A stretch of 64,000 bases of DNA from Sarcocystis neurona (taxonomy: Eukaryota; Apicomplexa; Conoidasida; Eucoccidiorida; Sarcocystidae). Of this stretch, positions 38,243 to 53,200 are shown in pieces. Where the stretch lies: NCBI GenBank assembly GCA_000727475.1, contig KL647291.1, forward strand, positions 3,517,434-3,581,433, written 5' to 3'. Within the stretch, counting starts at the first letter, position 1. Each line of letters begins with the position of its first letter. The notes under the pieces are model-generated. The model worked only from the letters and a program-made list of their open reading frames with translations, was not told where the DNA came from and did no database searches. The position numbers were made by a program, and so were the translations under genes.

Positions 38243-41200
38243 CTATCTCACTTGTCGAACAGCACCCCCAGCTGGTGCAAGGACCGCAGCAACCGGCTCC
38301 GGGGCGTCCCAGTCACGTCTTCGGGGCGTGACAACCGCGGCCGGGGCTCCAAAATTCGTCACTGCACCGCCGTAGACAACGTGAGGCGGGACGAAAGCTC
38401 CCCCTTCAATCCACACACACGCACGCATAAGCATGTGCACCAACACTTACAATGCTTCTCCTCACAACTCTCTGATGTGTAGAGCCACACTTGCTCCACC
38501 TCCTTTTTCACAACAAGACGCACAAATGGGCGTAAATATCTGAAGGGGTTTCAGCCGCTACATGATAGCCTTCAAGTAACTCTTTACACACGTCTACATG
38601 CGGAAGCAACTGTGTACACACACACACACACACAAATGCGCGCGCAGGCAGAGACTTGTGAACGAAAAGAGGCGCGTACGATTGTCCGCCACAGGGACGG
38701 CGGCAGGTCGCGGATCCCTTCAAATCTGAACCTGCAAGTGCACCTACAGATACGCGCATGTGCACGCCCCGCTGTATGTCCGTTACGCACATGTCCCTAC
38801 AAGTCTACATGCGTTAGTATACAAAACTCAGCTGCGTAGACGCTCACATACACATACAAATGTCCACGCACCGCCGCCCTGCCCGCAGAAACAACAACGC
38901 GCGTGACGACGTACAAGTTGTATCAAGGCGCACAGAACGGGATGTACACAGGTGCAGTCCTTTCAGGCCTGCACACATGCTGCACACACATCTTCTAAGG
39001 CACGCTACTTCTTACAACGAGGTCACCACAGCAGAGAAACGACGCTCGTGGCACGGTGTCTTCGCCGGACGTCCTGTCACGTTAGTGCGAGGCTTGACAC
39101 ACTCGCAACTCTTTGCATCCTACGGTGTAGTCTCTTCACGCACGTGGGCGTACACGCGTGTCGCAGCGGGCGACAAGGAGTCGCAGACGAGGAACAGACC
39201 AGAAAAAGGTCTTACGTATATGCACAAGGATGCACAGAGGGCTGCGCACGTGCAAGAGGAACGTACACACGTATGTGCACCTACAACTACAGGTGAAAAT
39301 ATACGCGCGCGTAGGTGTGAGAATGTAGAAAAGCGCCTACACACGCATATACGTAAGTATTATATATCCATACATAATAGACAGCAACAGGAAAAAAGAG
39401 AGAATAAATTCAGGCGCGCGACGCCGCGCACCGTTTTGGGCTCTGCTCTGGAGCTTTGTTCTCTTGGTACGCTGTGTAACAAGGCCCCACACGCACACTA
39501 ATCAGGACGCGCTCACGTAGACGCTCGCGCGTCCAGTCGTACTAAGGTCGACCACCGTCGCACAGCATCGTAACCACGAAGTGGTCATTCACAACTACGG
39601 GAAAACTCTTACAGGGTATCTTTCTGCCCGTTTTTCGACTAGACGTGTGGTCGCAATTGTCCAACCCTGTACAACAGAACTCCGTCGAGCACGCAGTGTT
39701 TGCCTACCAAAGGGGTAATACTGCGAAGAGGGCGGCGCCACCGGATGCGTTAAAACGCCCCCAGGCGGGGCACCCGCTGCATACACCGGGTGAGTGCCTG
39801 AAAGAGAGAGGAAGAGACACGAAGAAAGAAGAAAACCCGACGACACATTTATGTGCCTTCACGTGCGCGCTTCAGCAAGTGCACGACAGGCACGGGGAGA
39901 ACAGACACGTCTTTCCTGGTGGCACGTAAGTGCGAAGAAAGACACACGCGGCCCCAATGCGTCGAACTGCAGACAACTCGAAAGGGTGTTGCACGCAGGG
40001 GGTGGGCACACCCTACGTATTGTTCTGGTCTTCACAACCCCGTCCTCTTCGCTTAAACCAGGTGCTCTCAGGGACGCCGCATCACAGCGATACACACCCA
40101 CACAAGACGACGCAGAGAGAGGCCCCTCACAAGCAGTGTACTCTCTCAACTGGACACTCGCAGACAGTCAGCACGAGATAGAAATCAGACGCACGCTGGA
40201 CCTTTGTTCTTCTTTGTCTTGAAGCACGCGCGCGAACACGTCGAAAGAGAGGAAAGCACCTGGGAGAGAAGGACAGAGAGAGCAGGAGAGAAAGACGGAG
40301 GAGAGGAGGACGGAGAAAGACTGACACAGAGGCACAGAGACGCACGCAGAAATACATCTGTGAAAAGAACACCCGCAACGCTTCTCCTTTCTGAAGCAAA
40401 TCCTTGTTCGTCAGCAACGACGAAAAGCATGCTGCACATGAGCAGAAGGGAACGCCGCAGACACGCGGCCCGTCGACCCCTTCCTGCCCCGCGCACGTGT
40501 GACCCTGGAAAAGCTCTTTCGTGAACAGTTCCACGCACGTGTCGCCCTGGAAAAGCTCGTTCGTGAACAGTTCGCAGGGAAAAATTTGCACATTCGCGTC
40601 CCGTTCTCCGTGTTAAACTTCGTGTCTTTGACAGGCTGCTGCGGGACGTTGTAGCAGTTCCGCACCCTGTGCCCAAGTATACAATACAGACATCTACACC
40701 TACGTCCACATATGTATATATATATGTATACATTCATGTATCCCAGTCTCCTCGCTGTTCCTCTCTATCTAAATGCGGCAGACAGCCGACTGACACTCGG
40801 TTGGGCGGTGTGTGTCCTGTTTCAAGCGGAACTGCTGCACCGTGTTCCGGTGAGGAAAGGAAGCCGGTGCCGGGAGACTGCACGCACGCTGGCATATCCC
40901 TCCTCCCCTTCTCCGTTTCTCTTGTGTCTCCTCTCCTCCTGAAACATCATTTTCTCCTATTATCCCATTCTCCCGCTGTCCCTTGCACCTTCTCTTCCTG
41001 TTCCTCTTCACGCTTGCTCCCCGCTACAACGGAAGCACCGGCACCCCGCCAGTCGCACCGGCCTCTTCGCCGTCTCATGCAGCAGCAGGAGCCCTTCCCC
41101 TCGGTACTCCTTCGCTACGTGATTCGCGGCAGTGGTGGGAGCCACGTCTTTAGTCCCCTCAGGCACGGAACGAGACCTACTACCGCAGATTCGACAAGGT

Positions 41201-44200
41201 CACAAAGGCGCTCTACCTACATAGGTGGCTACAAACGCGTGCCCACGTATACCCTATATACGGAAGTGAACACACGTGTATACAAATCCACACAAAAAAG
41301 CATAGACATATGTCCACATACCCGTGAATATATATATCTATATGTGAACGAGTATACTAGTGTGCGCACGTACACCTACATGTGGAGATATACACACATG
41401 TGTACACGTCCACACAAGTAGACATACCCACGGCCATATACCCACGTATGAATACATAAATATGTGAATGGGTACACACGTGTGCACATGTATACCTATA
41501 TGTGGCGGTGTACGCACACGTATACAGATCCACACAAACACACATACATGCACGTTCATATACCCATATATATATATACATGTGAATGTATGTGTGTGTG
41601 GTTGAGCACGTACGCATGGTGTGTTTCAGCAAAGAAACGCAGCAGGGCAACACACTAAGCAAGCTTCCTGACTTGCTGACTATCAGGTGGAGCGACGCCG
41701 CTGGAGTTGGGGCCTTAAGAAGTTCCTACGTGGAAACAACAAACCTTCTTTCTACAAGGAAACCGAATGAACCCCTAGCTAAGAGCACTGGTGGATCGCT
41801 CCCCCCCGGCACATGATCCGGACGAACTTTGAGAAGACGGCAATCTTGTCGCTTCGACAATCTGTGCGAGATTCGCCACGCCTCTGCATGTTGCTCGCAC
41901 AGACAGATGCTTCTCACGACGCTTTGTTCTCTACGCGTGTCACGCTGGCGAAGTGAGACCGAGGGCGGCACACCACATGACAAGAGAAAAAAGTGTCGAC
42001 CTTGTAGACTGCAGCAACCCCCACAAAAAAGGAATGGCACGTGTGCGGGCAGAAACGCGCGAGAAGTCTGTTTGTCAACTGCCCCGGAGCGCTGCAGCCA
42101 CACGAGACACGTTCTCGACAAGAGGTGCACCCTACGCGAGGCTGGCTACTGACTGCTTCCGTGCCTTTTCTTGTTCTTAGCGGTGCGTCGATTCCTCTTC
42201 TTCCTCTCCCTGCTGCTTCAAGTCAACACAAATACCTACGCAGGCGCATGCCAGCACATGATTCTGCAGAAAAAAAAACACGCGGCCTTTTCTGGATGCC
42301 CCCGTCTACATAGCAACATGTACACACGTATACATATATATATATATACACACATACGTATACATGTATATATATACATATATACATACGTACACATGTA
42401 CACATATATATATATATATATCAATATAACGGAGGGTGGCGAAGCTACGCTCTGTCCCTTGGTGTCTTTTCCCAGAGACACAGAATTACACGACGGTATT
42501 CGCCATGACTCATAAGTGGAAAAAAGAGAAAGACACGCCCCACACAAGAGTTGCTCTCAAAAGAAATGGCAACCACTTATCCTCCTCGCAATATAAGACG
42601 TGCCTCAGCGCACACGTACGCGTACACGCTCCTACGTACTTACGGAAATGTGTATATATACGTCTTCTTACAACTATGGACACGCGACACACCCACCAAC
42701 TAATACGACTTTCAACTGCGAAAAAGTAGGTGTATATATATACATATACGCATGTTCAAGTTCGTGTAGATTGTACACGACGCACAACAAGAAAATTCGG
42801 TCCACCTCGGTGGTATTCAAGTAGACACACACGTATGTTTGAATAAACATACGCATATACACACACGTACATATATATATTATATATATAAATGTGCCGC
42901 TATACAGATGTGTGTACATTTTGCGCACGTTCACACGAATAATTCACACTTGCAGATTTCTGTAACACACAGACCCCGATGCGAATATACAGCAAGAGAC
43001 GCAAAGCGCTCACCTGCAACATGCATGTTCCTGTCTGGTACGAAAACGACGCCGTAGTGAGGGGGCGCCCCAGCGCCGGGCATTGAGGGAGGAGCGGCCG
43101 GAGGTGGCGCTCCTGGCGGAAGAGAAGAAGGCCAGCCCGCTGCCTGATTCGTTGCTCCTGGCACTGCACCTGTCGCAGGTGGCGGAGCAGGGGGATGCGT
43201 GTAGCCCCACCCATACTGCGCTGCCTGCAGACTGCTTGCTGCTGCGTTCGGCGGGACGTCTTCTTCTCTCCCGCCGGCGCTGCTGCGAGCCTTGCCTCCC
43301 GCTGCGCCCGTTGCTAAAACAAGCGGCTTTGCCGGATCTCTCATGTACGCCTCCTTCATGACGATGCTAGCGTACTGCAGCAAAAATGTCCAGGACATCC
43401 GCACATCCCACGTAAACTTTCCCTTCTTAGGACTTCACCAGCATTCTGTAAGTACACTGACAGTGTGGTCCACTAAATCCACGCATTTCCTCCTACTTAA
43501 AAAATGAACTCCCCCCGGTACTACTCTGCGTCGTGTAAGTGAATTTACGTCGGCTGCACCCACACACGAGCAGAGGTACGCAAGGACGCGTGTGCACCCC
43601 ACTACGAGGGACGGACGTGTGGCACACGCGAGCAGCTGAGTGCCTGTTGCCTCTGCAGGTTAGACGACGATCTTCCCAGGAAAAGAGGTAGCAACCTGCT
43701 GGCATGCGCCGCAGGGCACTCAAACAGTTACTTCACACTTCATACACATACACAGACGTTCACGCGTCCCCCCCACGGACGGAACGTTCCTGCGAGGGAA
43801 TAACCCGCGTCCCAGCTGGAGCTTCCCGACGAGCCTTTTGTGTGCCAGTAGGAGGAACGAGAAGCAGCAGGACACGCGGGTAGAATTGTCGAAGTCTGCA
43901 CCCGACAAGCAGGCGACTAGAGACAAGCAGCGAGCGAAAACCCGTTTGCTGGTCGTTCAGTGTACCTGCAACACGCGAGGTGTACAGACACCGGAACTTA
44001 GACCCACACGTACCACGCACGCGTCCACGTCAACTTTCAGGCTGGGAGACTCTCACACACCCGTGTCTACCGACACGTGGACATGTTCGTGTTGGCATAT
44101 ATATACGGATACTCGTATACATATTGGGGAAAGGAGAAAGGAACAGAGATAGAGAAGAAATGCGTACACACGCGCATGATACTGAGAAAGAGAGAAGAAA

Positions 44201-47200
44201 GAGAGAGACGGCGCCACAGCGATCGAAACGCGCGTGCCTCGTTACATACGTGTGTCTTGCTCTCGTGTGGGGAAACTGCTGAACTTTTTGGGAGAAACGT
44301 CGGGCAGGCAGCTGTTGTCTGTGGCTCACCCTCTCGATGATAAAATTCAATTCTTCTTCGTGCTTCTTCCGGAGATGTTTGAAAACGAAGTGCGGGGCCT
44401 TGAACGGCTTGTTGCAGAGCCGGCAACGATGCTTGTGCTCGTCGTCTTCGAAGACTTTCTGCGCCGCGCAGCCGCCACCCACACGCAAACGCACGCAAGC
44501 AAACACTTCTCCGCGCGGCACTTGTCCCTCTTGCTTCCTTCTTCCGCGCGACCACACGTATGTCCAGGATCACATGCAGTCACATCCAGAGTTACAGGAA
44601 ACACCGAAGGAAACGCTCTGCTTCTTCTGCAGAGCATGTGGTTTTCCGCTGAAACACGTCCCCCAACGCGCTCTCTCTCTCTTTTTTCGCGCGTCTTCTG
44701 CGCAGCAGCCGAACTGCCTCCGTCTCCTCGTGACGGCTGCGCCAACACGCACGGTTTGCCCCCTTTACACTCGTGCAAAAACGTGTGTGTGCTAGTGTAG
44801 CTTTCGTGCATCTATATGCCGCTGTCCGTCTCTCTCTGTAATATACATTAAGGCACCATGTGCAGACATACACACATGTAGCACAGACATTGCTCGTGGC
44901 CCATACGCCGTTTCTTTGCTGTCTCCCCGCCTGTGTCTATTCCGTCTTCGCCAGGGACCTACCTGTTGCTCTCCTTTCTTCCCTCTTCATGTACATCGAC
45001 GCGTACGTCTAACGCAGAGCGCTCTCTCCTTCGCGAGCGTTCGCTGACTCTTTTTCTCTGTGTCTCTACCTCTCCCCCTGAAGTGTCCACACGAGTTTCC
45101 CCTCTTGAACCGCATCCCCTCCGTCTCCTCCTTTTTTCTCTCGTCCTTCTTCTCCCTGGCAACTCTGTCGTCGTGCTGTCGTCCCTCTCTCTCTCCCACC
45201 GTAATTATGTCTCTAATATTGGCATCTGGTCGTCTGTGCTTTTTTGGGGTATCTTCACGTCCTCTACATCGCTTCCTCATCGCCATTTCTCTCTCCGGCG
45301 TCCCCCACGACTCTTGCCGATTTCAACTTCCCTTCGATAGCATGTGCATCGCTACAGAAAACTGGCCCCATCTCTCCGCGGGCACGCCTCTATATCTGTA
45401 TACACTATTTTAACGTACGGGTAAACGTCTGCATGCACTTGTGCACGTAACTAGGCAAGAAGACTGTTTCCACGTAAATCCAGTCCCGTCGCCTAAACCC
45501 TCCCGCTTCTCTCTGCCCGTTGAAGACACGGGGGACAACTACAGCTACTTATTTTCCCTCCTGCCCCTTCAACTCCGCTGGGCGTCGCGTCTCGGGGCCC
45601 TTCTCGCCTGCTGACCTCGTGGCAGAAAGCATTCCACTTCAGGCTGATGATCGGCGTTTCTTCCTCAAGGGCAGCAGGCAGGTTTTCCTGCATCTTTTCT
45701 ATCTTCTTCAATAGCAGCAGCAGCTTCTGATCTAGTTGTCGCATCCACCGCCGCTGCGGGAGCGCCACACACAAGTGTTCCTTGTTCTTTTCCGCCTTCG
45801 CTGCTACTCCTCTTCCTCCTTCCCCGTTCTCGTCTTCTTCCTCCATCTCCGCCTCCTGGTGCTCCTCTTCTTCCGCGCCGTTGCTGTTGCTTGGTCTGGC
45901 GCTGCTCCTCCGCCGTCCCGGTCTCCCCTTGCTTCCCCTCTTGCCACTTGCCTTCCACGTGCTGCGACCCCCGTCCTCCTCTTCTTCCTCTTCGCTGCTC
46001 ATTACCTCTTCCCCTCCGTCGCCGACGCTGCTGCTGCTCTGCTGCTGCTGCTGCAGCTGCAGATACATCGCCTGTTTTGCAGCAGCAGGCAGCCGTGGCC
46101 GCAAATACGCCTTTCCACACCGCATGTTCACGTCCACTATATCCCTACACAGCTGGAGACACCGCACCCACACAGGAAGGCAGAATCGCACCAGCAACAA
46201 CTTCCTGCTCTCTTGGTCACCCACCCACATGCAGACAAACACACACGCGTATACGCATATATATATATATGTATGCGCATACGTGTATATACAAAAATGT
46301 ACACTGCTGACCCCTACATATATATATAGGCATGTATTTGTTCGAGTGAGTCTACACACAGACGCGCGAGTCTCGAGAAGTGGTGGCCAGGAAGCGTCGA
46401 TATACCAGCACAAAAAAAAGAAGCAGGTCCAGCCACTACATCACAGTCAGTGGGAGAAGAAGAGAAGCAGAGATACAGCAGCGGAAAAACAAAAAAGCTC
46501 CGACAAAATAAGAAAGAGGCAACAAACCACAACAGAAAAAACAAGCTGCAATAACAGCAAAGAGACGCCGACCACGAGTTACCTACGTGGGAACTTCCCG
46601 TGAATGTGTACTCCACTCTGTCGCTCTCTACGTGTGTCTACACAAAATCTGCTCTCTCCCGCTCCCTACATCTGTACATGTGCGGTGCTCTCTCCCGCTC
46701 TCTAAACAGATACCAGAGGATCTGAAGAAGAATATCCGCAGATGCAGCAGCACAGAGGCAATGGAGAGAAGACGCGCAACACATCGCTGCCACCACACAA
46801 GCGAGAAAAGGCAGGCATCCGACAGCAGGAAGAGGACCTCGGAGTCCCTGCGGGGAAGAGAAACAAAACGAGGACACGTGGGGAGAGATACGAAGGCGCC
46901 AACGGGTGGCGCGCTCGCCGTGGCCAGCTAAGAAACAACACTGAGAACAAACTCACCAGCCCACGACGGAAGCAGCCGAACCGCAGCCTCGGTCCACGAA
47001 AGATACTCGCAAACACGTATTTACAGCCAAGGCACACAGAAACACACATATGCGTATATGCACATATATATACGACAGCAAGAAACAAACTTCACTAATC
47101 GACGACCACAGACACAGCTCTAAAAGCAGACAGCACATACGCGTGTCACACGCGCACCTGCCTGCATCGGTCGATATACAAACGTCAAACCACACGGGCA

Positions 47201-50200
47201 CATATACATACATATATATATATGTATATGTATACTTCTAACTACTTATCCAGTCACACACACATATATATAGATATACACGCATTTATGCATATGTACG
47301 CATACACACATGTGCGTATATAGCAACATAGTGACTACAAACAAACATCCCGATGATGTCCATGTATATCTACACAGACAGATACACATCGCTGCAGGAC
47401 ATAAACACGCCGTTCTTTTCCCACTGAGGCATCAACGAACATTTGGCACCTCACGAGACATCGCAAGAGCGCAAGACAAAAATCGAGAGAGACGTACGGG
47501 GGACAGCAGCAGTTCACCAGGAGAAGAAGATGTGTCCGCCGGTGGTGGTGGGAAATTACAACTCGTAAATTTAACTCTTGCAGCAAAGACAGAAGAAAAG
47601 ACCTTCAGTGGTGTACGCCGCAGCACGACAAGGAAACGGCAGCAGTGTTGCATGTGTCACCCACCACTACAAAGAAAGACTACCACCTTCCCAAGAGTCA
47701 CGCTGGCGGCTAGACACCCAAGACGTTTTCACGGAAAGTAGACACAACGCCAGTCCTCTCTGCTGGCGCCTGACGTGGAACCCGGACGCCTGGCACCAAG
47801 CCCGCCGGCGGGAGAAGAATGGCAGAAGCAAAACATCCCGGACCGGGGCCACGGTAGTCGCAGCAGCAGCAGCAGCAACCATACCAGAGGGCAGCATACA
47901 TGCCAGCCCCGGATAGCTTCCACAGGGAGCTACACACGTACGCTCGGAGACAAGTGTTTAGAGAGATACGTAGATAACAGACAGATAAAGAGCTACAGGG
48001 ATGTAGCATATATCTGTCAATGTGGAGACGAGATTTACACAGACAGATAGAGACACACACCCACGTAGACCTCCTCTATGAACACACAGGTATACGGATA
48101 TACACAAGAAGACAGATAACTGCATACGTGTAGGCCATCGATATTTATACAGATGTACAGATATCTGGACATCATGGAAGTGGCACCTGCACTCCTTGTA
48201 GCGTTTCTTTCTATACGCAGCAGTTCCCCTGCGAGTGTCCTGGATTTTCTGGGAAAGTGCGCTCGTCTCGCGTGCAGATACCATCGCTGAGTAACACGTG
48301 CGACGGGACGGGTAAGGAAAATACGAACAGTATATACTGCGTGCAAATTTTCTCCCACATTCTCCTGCACACCGGGACCCAGGTTTGATAAAACTATGGA
48401 CAAAGCATCTTCTCACCTTCCTATTCATACATCAGGGAATCCATATATACGCATCCAGACACACGCATGTACATCTATAGAGAAAGAGACACAGAGACAG
48501 GGGGAAAGAGACGCCCACATACATACACGTATACGTACACATATACACGCATATATGCACATATGTATACGTACACATGTATATGTGTGTGACAGGTATA
48601 TAATAGGGGACACGCCGGGTAGATCCTATGAAGTCGCAGCCTACCTCCCCACTGTAGTAGCAGAGCGCGTGCACCTGCCGTAGATAAGTGATCTGGATGT
48701 CGAGTCGCCTGTTCAATTAAGTCGCAAACGCAGCCCAAAACAAACGGTGCTCGCCCGAAGGTGCGTCTTTCATCTGCGCATATGGATGCCCTCTTGATAG
48801 TCACACACGCCGGACAAACCTGTTGAACTGCTGTGACTGGCCGGTCCACGTGTGCAGGTGTAGCAGTCACGCGCGGGGGCTGTCACTGTCCGCAGGTAAA
48901 CAAAGAATCTCTCTAAAATTGGCCGTGTGCTCCCCACCTCCTGAGGCCAGGTCACCTACCGCTCCGGACGCGTGTACACCAGCCGCGACAGACAGAGTCG
49001 GTCCACCTACGTTGGACGTGACAAAACTTCAGCAGCGCAAAGAGTTATACACACAGCTATATATATGTATATACATATATATACATATATACATACATAT
49101 GTATATATATATACATATGCATATACATACATATATATATATACATATGTATATACATACATATATACATACATATGTATATACATACATATAGGCCTTA
49201 ACGGCGCAGATACGAACACAGATATGTACATATATATATATCTATATTTATATGCCCTAACGACAGATACGAACACACACACATGTATGTATACATTTGC
49301 GTTATAGGCGGATGTGACGCGTGTGGTAGAACTATGTAGCTACGCGTCCACATTTGTATTAGCAGCGGAGAAGCAGCTCTCTGTGGGCACTGAGCAGAGC
49401 AGCTGCTGCGGTAGTCGGGGGGCCGCGGGAGTGGAGAGTGACAGAAGGACTCGCGCCGGGGTAGAATGGGGTGGAGGCCACGCTGGCGCGTATAAAGCTC
49501 GTGGAGAGGCGACACAGGAGCAAAAGTTGCAGCGCTGGTACTCAGCTGTACAAAAGTCAAAGGATTACGGCTGCAGGAGCTCGTGATACCGAGGTTGGCG
49601 AACGTAAAAGTTGTGATGCAGAGGGTTAAGGCGGTGGACGTCGTGTTGCGCTGCTGACGGGTGTTGGCGGTGGAGAAACGGTGGAGAGGATGAGGCTAGT
49701 GGTGGACGCGCGTCGTGATGGAGAGGACGCGGTCGGCCGTGCACACGTAGGTAATGTGCGGACGTAGGTGGTGGTTCCGGGAAGGGGAGAGGATGGTGGT
49801 GGTGGAAATTTGAAGACGGAAGGTGGCCTCGTGGTAATAAGAGTGCGCGACTGCTTGCAGACGTGGTGGGTGGGTGGGGCGCTGGTGATGGTGTTGTTGA
49901 CGGTGAAGAGGGCGCTGACCGGGAGTGCCGGCGGGGCATCCTGGATTCTCATACGAAACTCGCGGCGACTCTGGTGAGCCGTGCGAACCGAGGAGAGGCA
50001 GAGAAGGCGAGGTGTTGCTCGTGCTGGTCGTCGTGATAAAGTAGGGGGATACGCGGGGGTCGCCGGTGCAAATATTGCGTGTGTGTACATACATATACAC
50101 GTACCACAGCCAAACGAATACGCCCATAACAAACACACACACACGTGTCTATCTACGACAAATAAATTCTACGCCCTCTGCCCTCCGCACACACACCGTC

Positions 50201-53200
50201 GATCCAGCGGATGTATGTGACGTTCGCGAGAGAGACGCCATCTACGTACATACATGTCTCCCCAGAAGAAAGCACGAAGACAAACAGGCACGCACGTTGA
50301 GAAGTTCGTGCATGCGTGTTGCATCTGCACGAAGAAATGCAGCATATCCCCACAACGAGCGCGGATCCGTAGACGCATGCAGGCGTGCGTGTGTACACCC
50401 ACGCGCCTACATATGTGTGTGTATACGCGCACATACATAAACTGGGGGTGTCCACACTTACACCCACACGAAGTTAAGCTCCTCTGTCACACGCGTACAA
50501 CAAGTATATCTACTTGGGTGCAGGAGGGAGAGCGTCACCTGCGCAGGTGTGCGCTGCACATACGTATGGCTCAAAGAGACGAAGTGAACCGCTAGCACAA
50601 GAGGTAGAGGCGCAGTCTCCTGCATATATATACATATATTTACGCGCGTGCCTAAGTGAACGTTTCTTCCGGTGTTTAGCTCACTTGGAGGTGTTCCAAC
50701 TTTCGGGGAGGGTCGACAGGAGTGGGTGGTGCAATCCGTCAGAATTTTCTTCTTCGAAGACCCCGAGCTGGCGATCTGAGCCACGCAGTCCACACACCAC
50801 ACCGTCCTTCTGCGTCGCTTCACACAAAAGACGAAGTTGCATCATGCTTCACACGTTTTTTACTGTGGAAACAAAATGCGCTCTAACTTTCCAGAAGTCT
50901 TCGTTTCTCTCTCTAGTCGCCTCACAGAATATACGTCATAACATGGACGTGTCCACAACCTTTCCCAGATGGATATGTACGGCCTTTTTACGCACACGTA
51001 AATATACGGGTGTTGCACACAGAGACCTTCACATACCTACATGCATATATGGATGAGCGAGAAGTATGTTCGGTTGCCACGACGGGTGGTGCAGGTCAAC
51101 AGTGAATGGATACGCACCACGACCTTTTTTGTAAGAGAGGAGTGCAAAAAAAGAACTTCTCCGGTGTACGTACACAGCCTTGACGACGTGTGCGACAACA
51201 GCTAGCTCGAAACCGGCTACGGTCACGCTGACGCGCGCGGCACGGGAGCTCTTTTCCTCCTACTCATGCACGGATGCAGCACAGCTGCTGAACCTGAAGA
51301 GGAGCTATGAAGGTGTCCTCTCACTTCCGCCGGGCACAGAACAGCGCAGCCGTTCTTCGTTGAAAGGTGCAAGCAGCAGCAGCAGTCTCCCTCTTCAGGC
51401 GTGCATGCAAGCAAACAAAGGAAACCTACCAAGCGCCAGAATAAGGGCAGCAGACGTCTGCAGATCCTTCTGCAGGCGCGACGGCGTGCAGGCTGCAGGC
51501 GGAGTGACGAACGCTTCGCAAGACGCAGGCCCCGAGGGTTCACAGAGAGAAAGCGAAAAAATCTTCAGCGTCTCCTGCTCTTCGCCATCTGCTCCCACCG
51601 TCACTACCGGTTTCGTCAATTTCAAGCTGGAAAGAAGCAAGCAGTGAGACATATACAAATGCGCAGAGAGCGAGAAGCTATGTACACCCGGACGCAGGGA
51701 GATTCTCACCCACACAAAGAACACACACATAGAGTTGAAGTGGACGTACAACAGAGAGCAACACGTGTCGGAGAGCGAGAGAGAGCGAGACACGGGAACC
51801 CAGACATCTTCTACTACCCCGTGCGAACTGCTTTGTGTCTCTCTGTCCACGCACAGATTATCACAGGCAGACGGGAATGACTTGGTAAATTGGGTGAACG
51901 CGTGGCAAACGGTAGACCTTCGTTCTTTATACGAGGATGTGTGCGCACACTCGCAGACATCCCTGGCGAAGATAGGGCACGCGCAGAGACACCCACGTTC
52001 ATCCACGCACTGTCGAGGCGCACAGGTACCCTGGTGTTGACGCTTTTCCACATATGTACGGACGGAACCAAAGACGCTCCTGTCCGGCAACTTCTTAAGA
52101 CGCGCACGTTTCGTATCTGTGCGAATTTCACACGCCTACACAAATGCGCGCCGGCTCAGATAATAGGTGTATGACACAAGACGTGTACGAGTAATTCTTC
52201 TGTGTCTTCTCGGTGAACACGTCCCCCGCACGCGTGTGCCCGCGGCGTGTCGAGACGACAAACGCGACAGCAGCAGCGTCGAGCAGGCCTGACGCCTGCC
52301 CGTGGGTCGCAACGGACCCTACACGGGCAGATCAGTGCAGCAACGAATGGCAGTTCGAAGAAAAAGAAAAAGAAGAAGAAGAGGCGACGCCCTGCGTCGG
52401 AGTTCCTCTCAACGAGCCTCCGTCGAGACCTACTTCAGAAGTGTAGAGATATTCTCTGAATAGGAATCTGATCAACGGCAGCGACGGGGCACCACCGCAG
52501 GCTTCGAGAGACACACACACACGTGCACGTGCTTCACCCATGCAAATTTCCAGATACACATCATCTAAAATAGGGCCGCAGACGCGTCTACTCCATGCAC
52601 ACACGCACGCATGTATCTATTCATCTGAAAATACAGGCAGGCACACAGGTATTCAGATATAGAGAGAGGGAGAGAAATGGAAGTTGCTGTGTGTGTGCTA
52701 GGAGGCAATGAGGCAACAACACGACGACTCCTTCGGATGAATGTGGAGCGTCGGGTCTCTTCTTGGGGGACTTTCATCGCAAAAAAGCTTTTGCAGCCGA
52801 AATCCACCGCAAGCCGGTGCGCATCGCGACAGGGGCGTCCGCGTCAGCGGTTCATCTACATATATGGGTGTATACACACAAGGTTATACATATATATATA
52901 TATATATATGTTGGTGCGGCGTGTAGCGAGATTCGCTGTCCACGTGAAAATAGGGACAGATACGTATACGCGTAAATGCACGTACATATTACCGACCTCC
53001 AGAAATGGACGACCGGGAGTCCTGCTGGAGGAGGCTGCAGAGAGGTTGGCTCCTTCGCAAGAGAATTCTCTTTGCAGAGGTAGACACTCATACGTACTAA
53101 ACAGTGGAGACGGACAGCGGACTGCCGCACATGCACGTATCTACTACACCGTTACACTTGCTGTTCCTCGCCATTTCAGCCGTGTCTCTCTTTCCCTTCT

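Larger units (their letters stand above)
39700..43013 (-). other. Large 3' introns of the ARS2 gene
   Basis: Intron 43013-39798 and the next one (39707-38404) flank the small exon [20 protein letters not shown] (39797-39708). The acceptor CTTTCAG and donor GTAGGC are good and the phase fits on both sides. The introns contain a minisatellite near 41230-41590, TATACA tracts near 42320-42425 and a two-copy 42-bp repeat near 40493. Plus-strand frames here (38860-39501, 40669-41421) are repeat-derived or unrecognised and are not called. Confidence 0.55.

Noticed and set aside
38860..39501. 213-codon + strand frame starting with ATG
   Set aside because: His/Thr/Arg-rich sequence inside an ARS2 intron, without recognisable motifs or flanking signals.
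40669..41421. 250-codon + strand frame
   Set aside because: It begins in a TATA microsatellite, passes through CT-rich sequence and ends in a minisatellite. No domain is seen.
45782..46603. 273-codon + strand frame
   Set aside because: It is the complement of the acidic insert exon of ARS2 (46152-45616), which is supported by flanking homology and phase on the minus strand; the + frame then runs into microsatellite.
52680..52860. Minus-strand segment ([15 protein letters not shown]) as an RRM-like ARS2 exon
   Set aside because: Exons 53783-53656 and 51626-51430 join directly in phase; the available acceptors here lead to an immediate stop.
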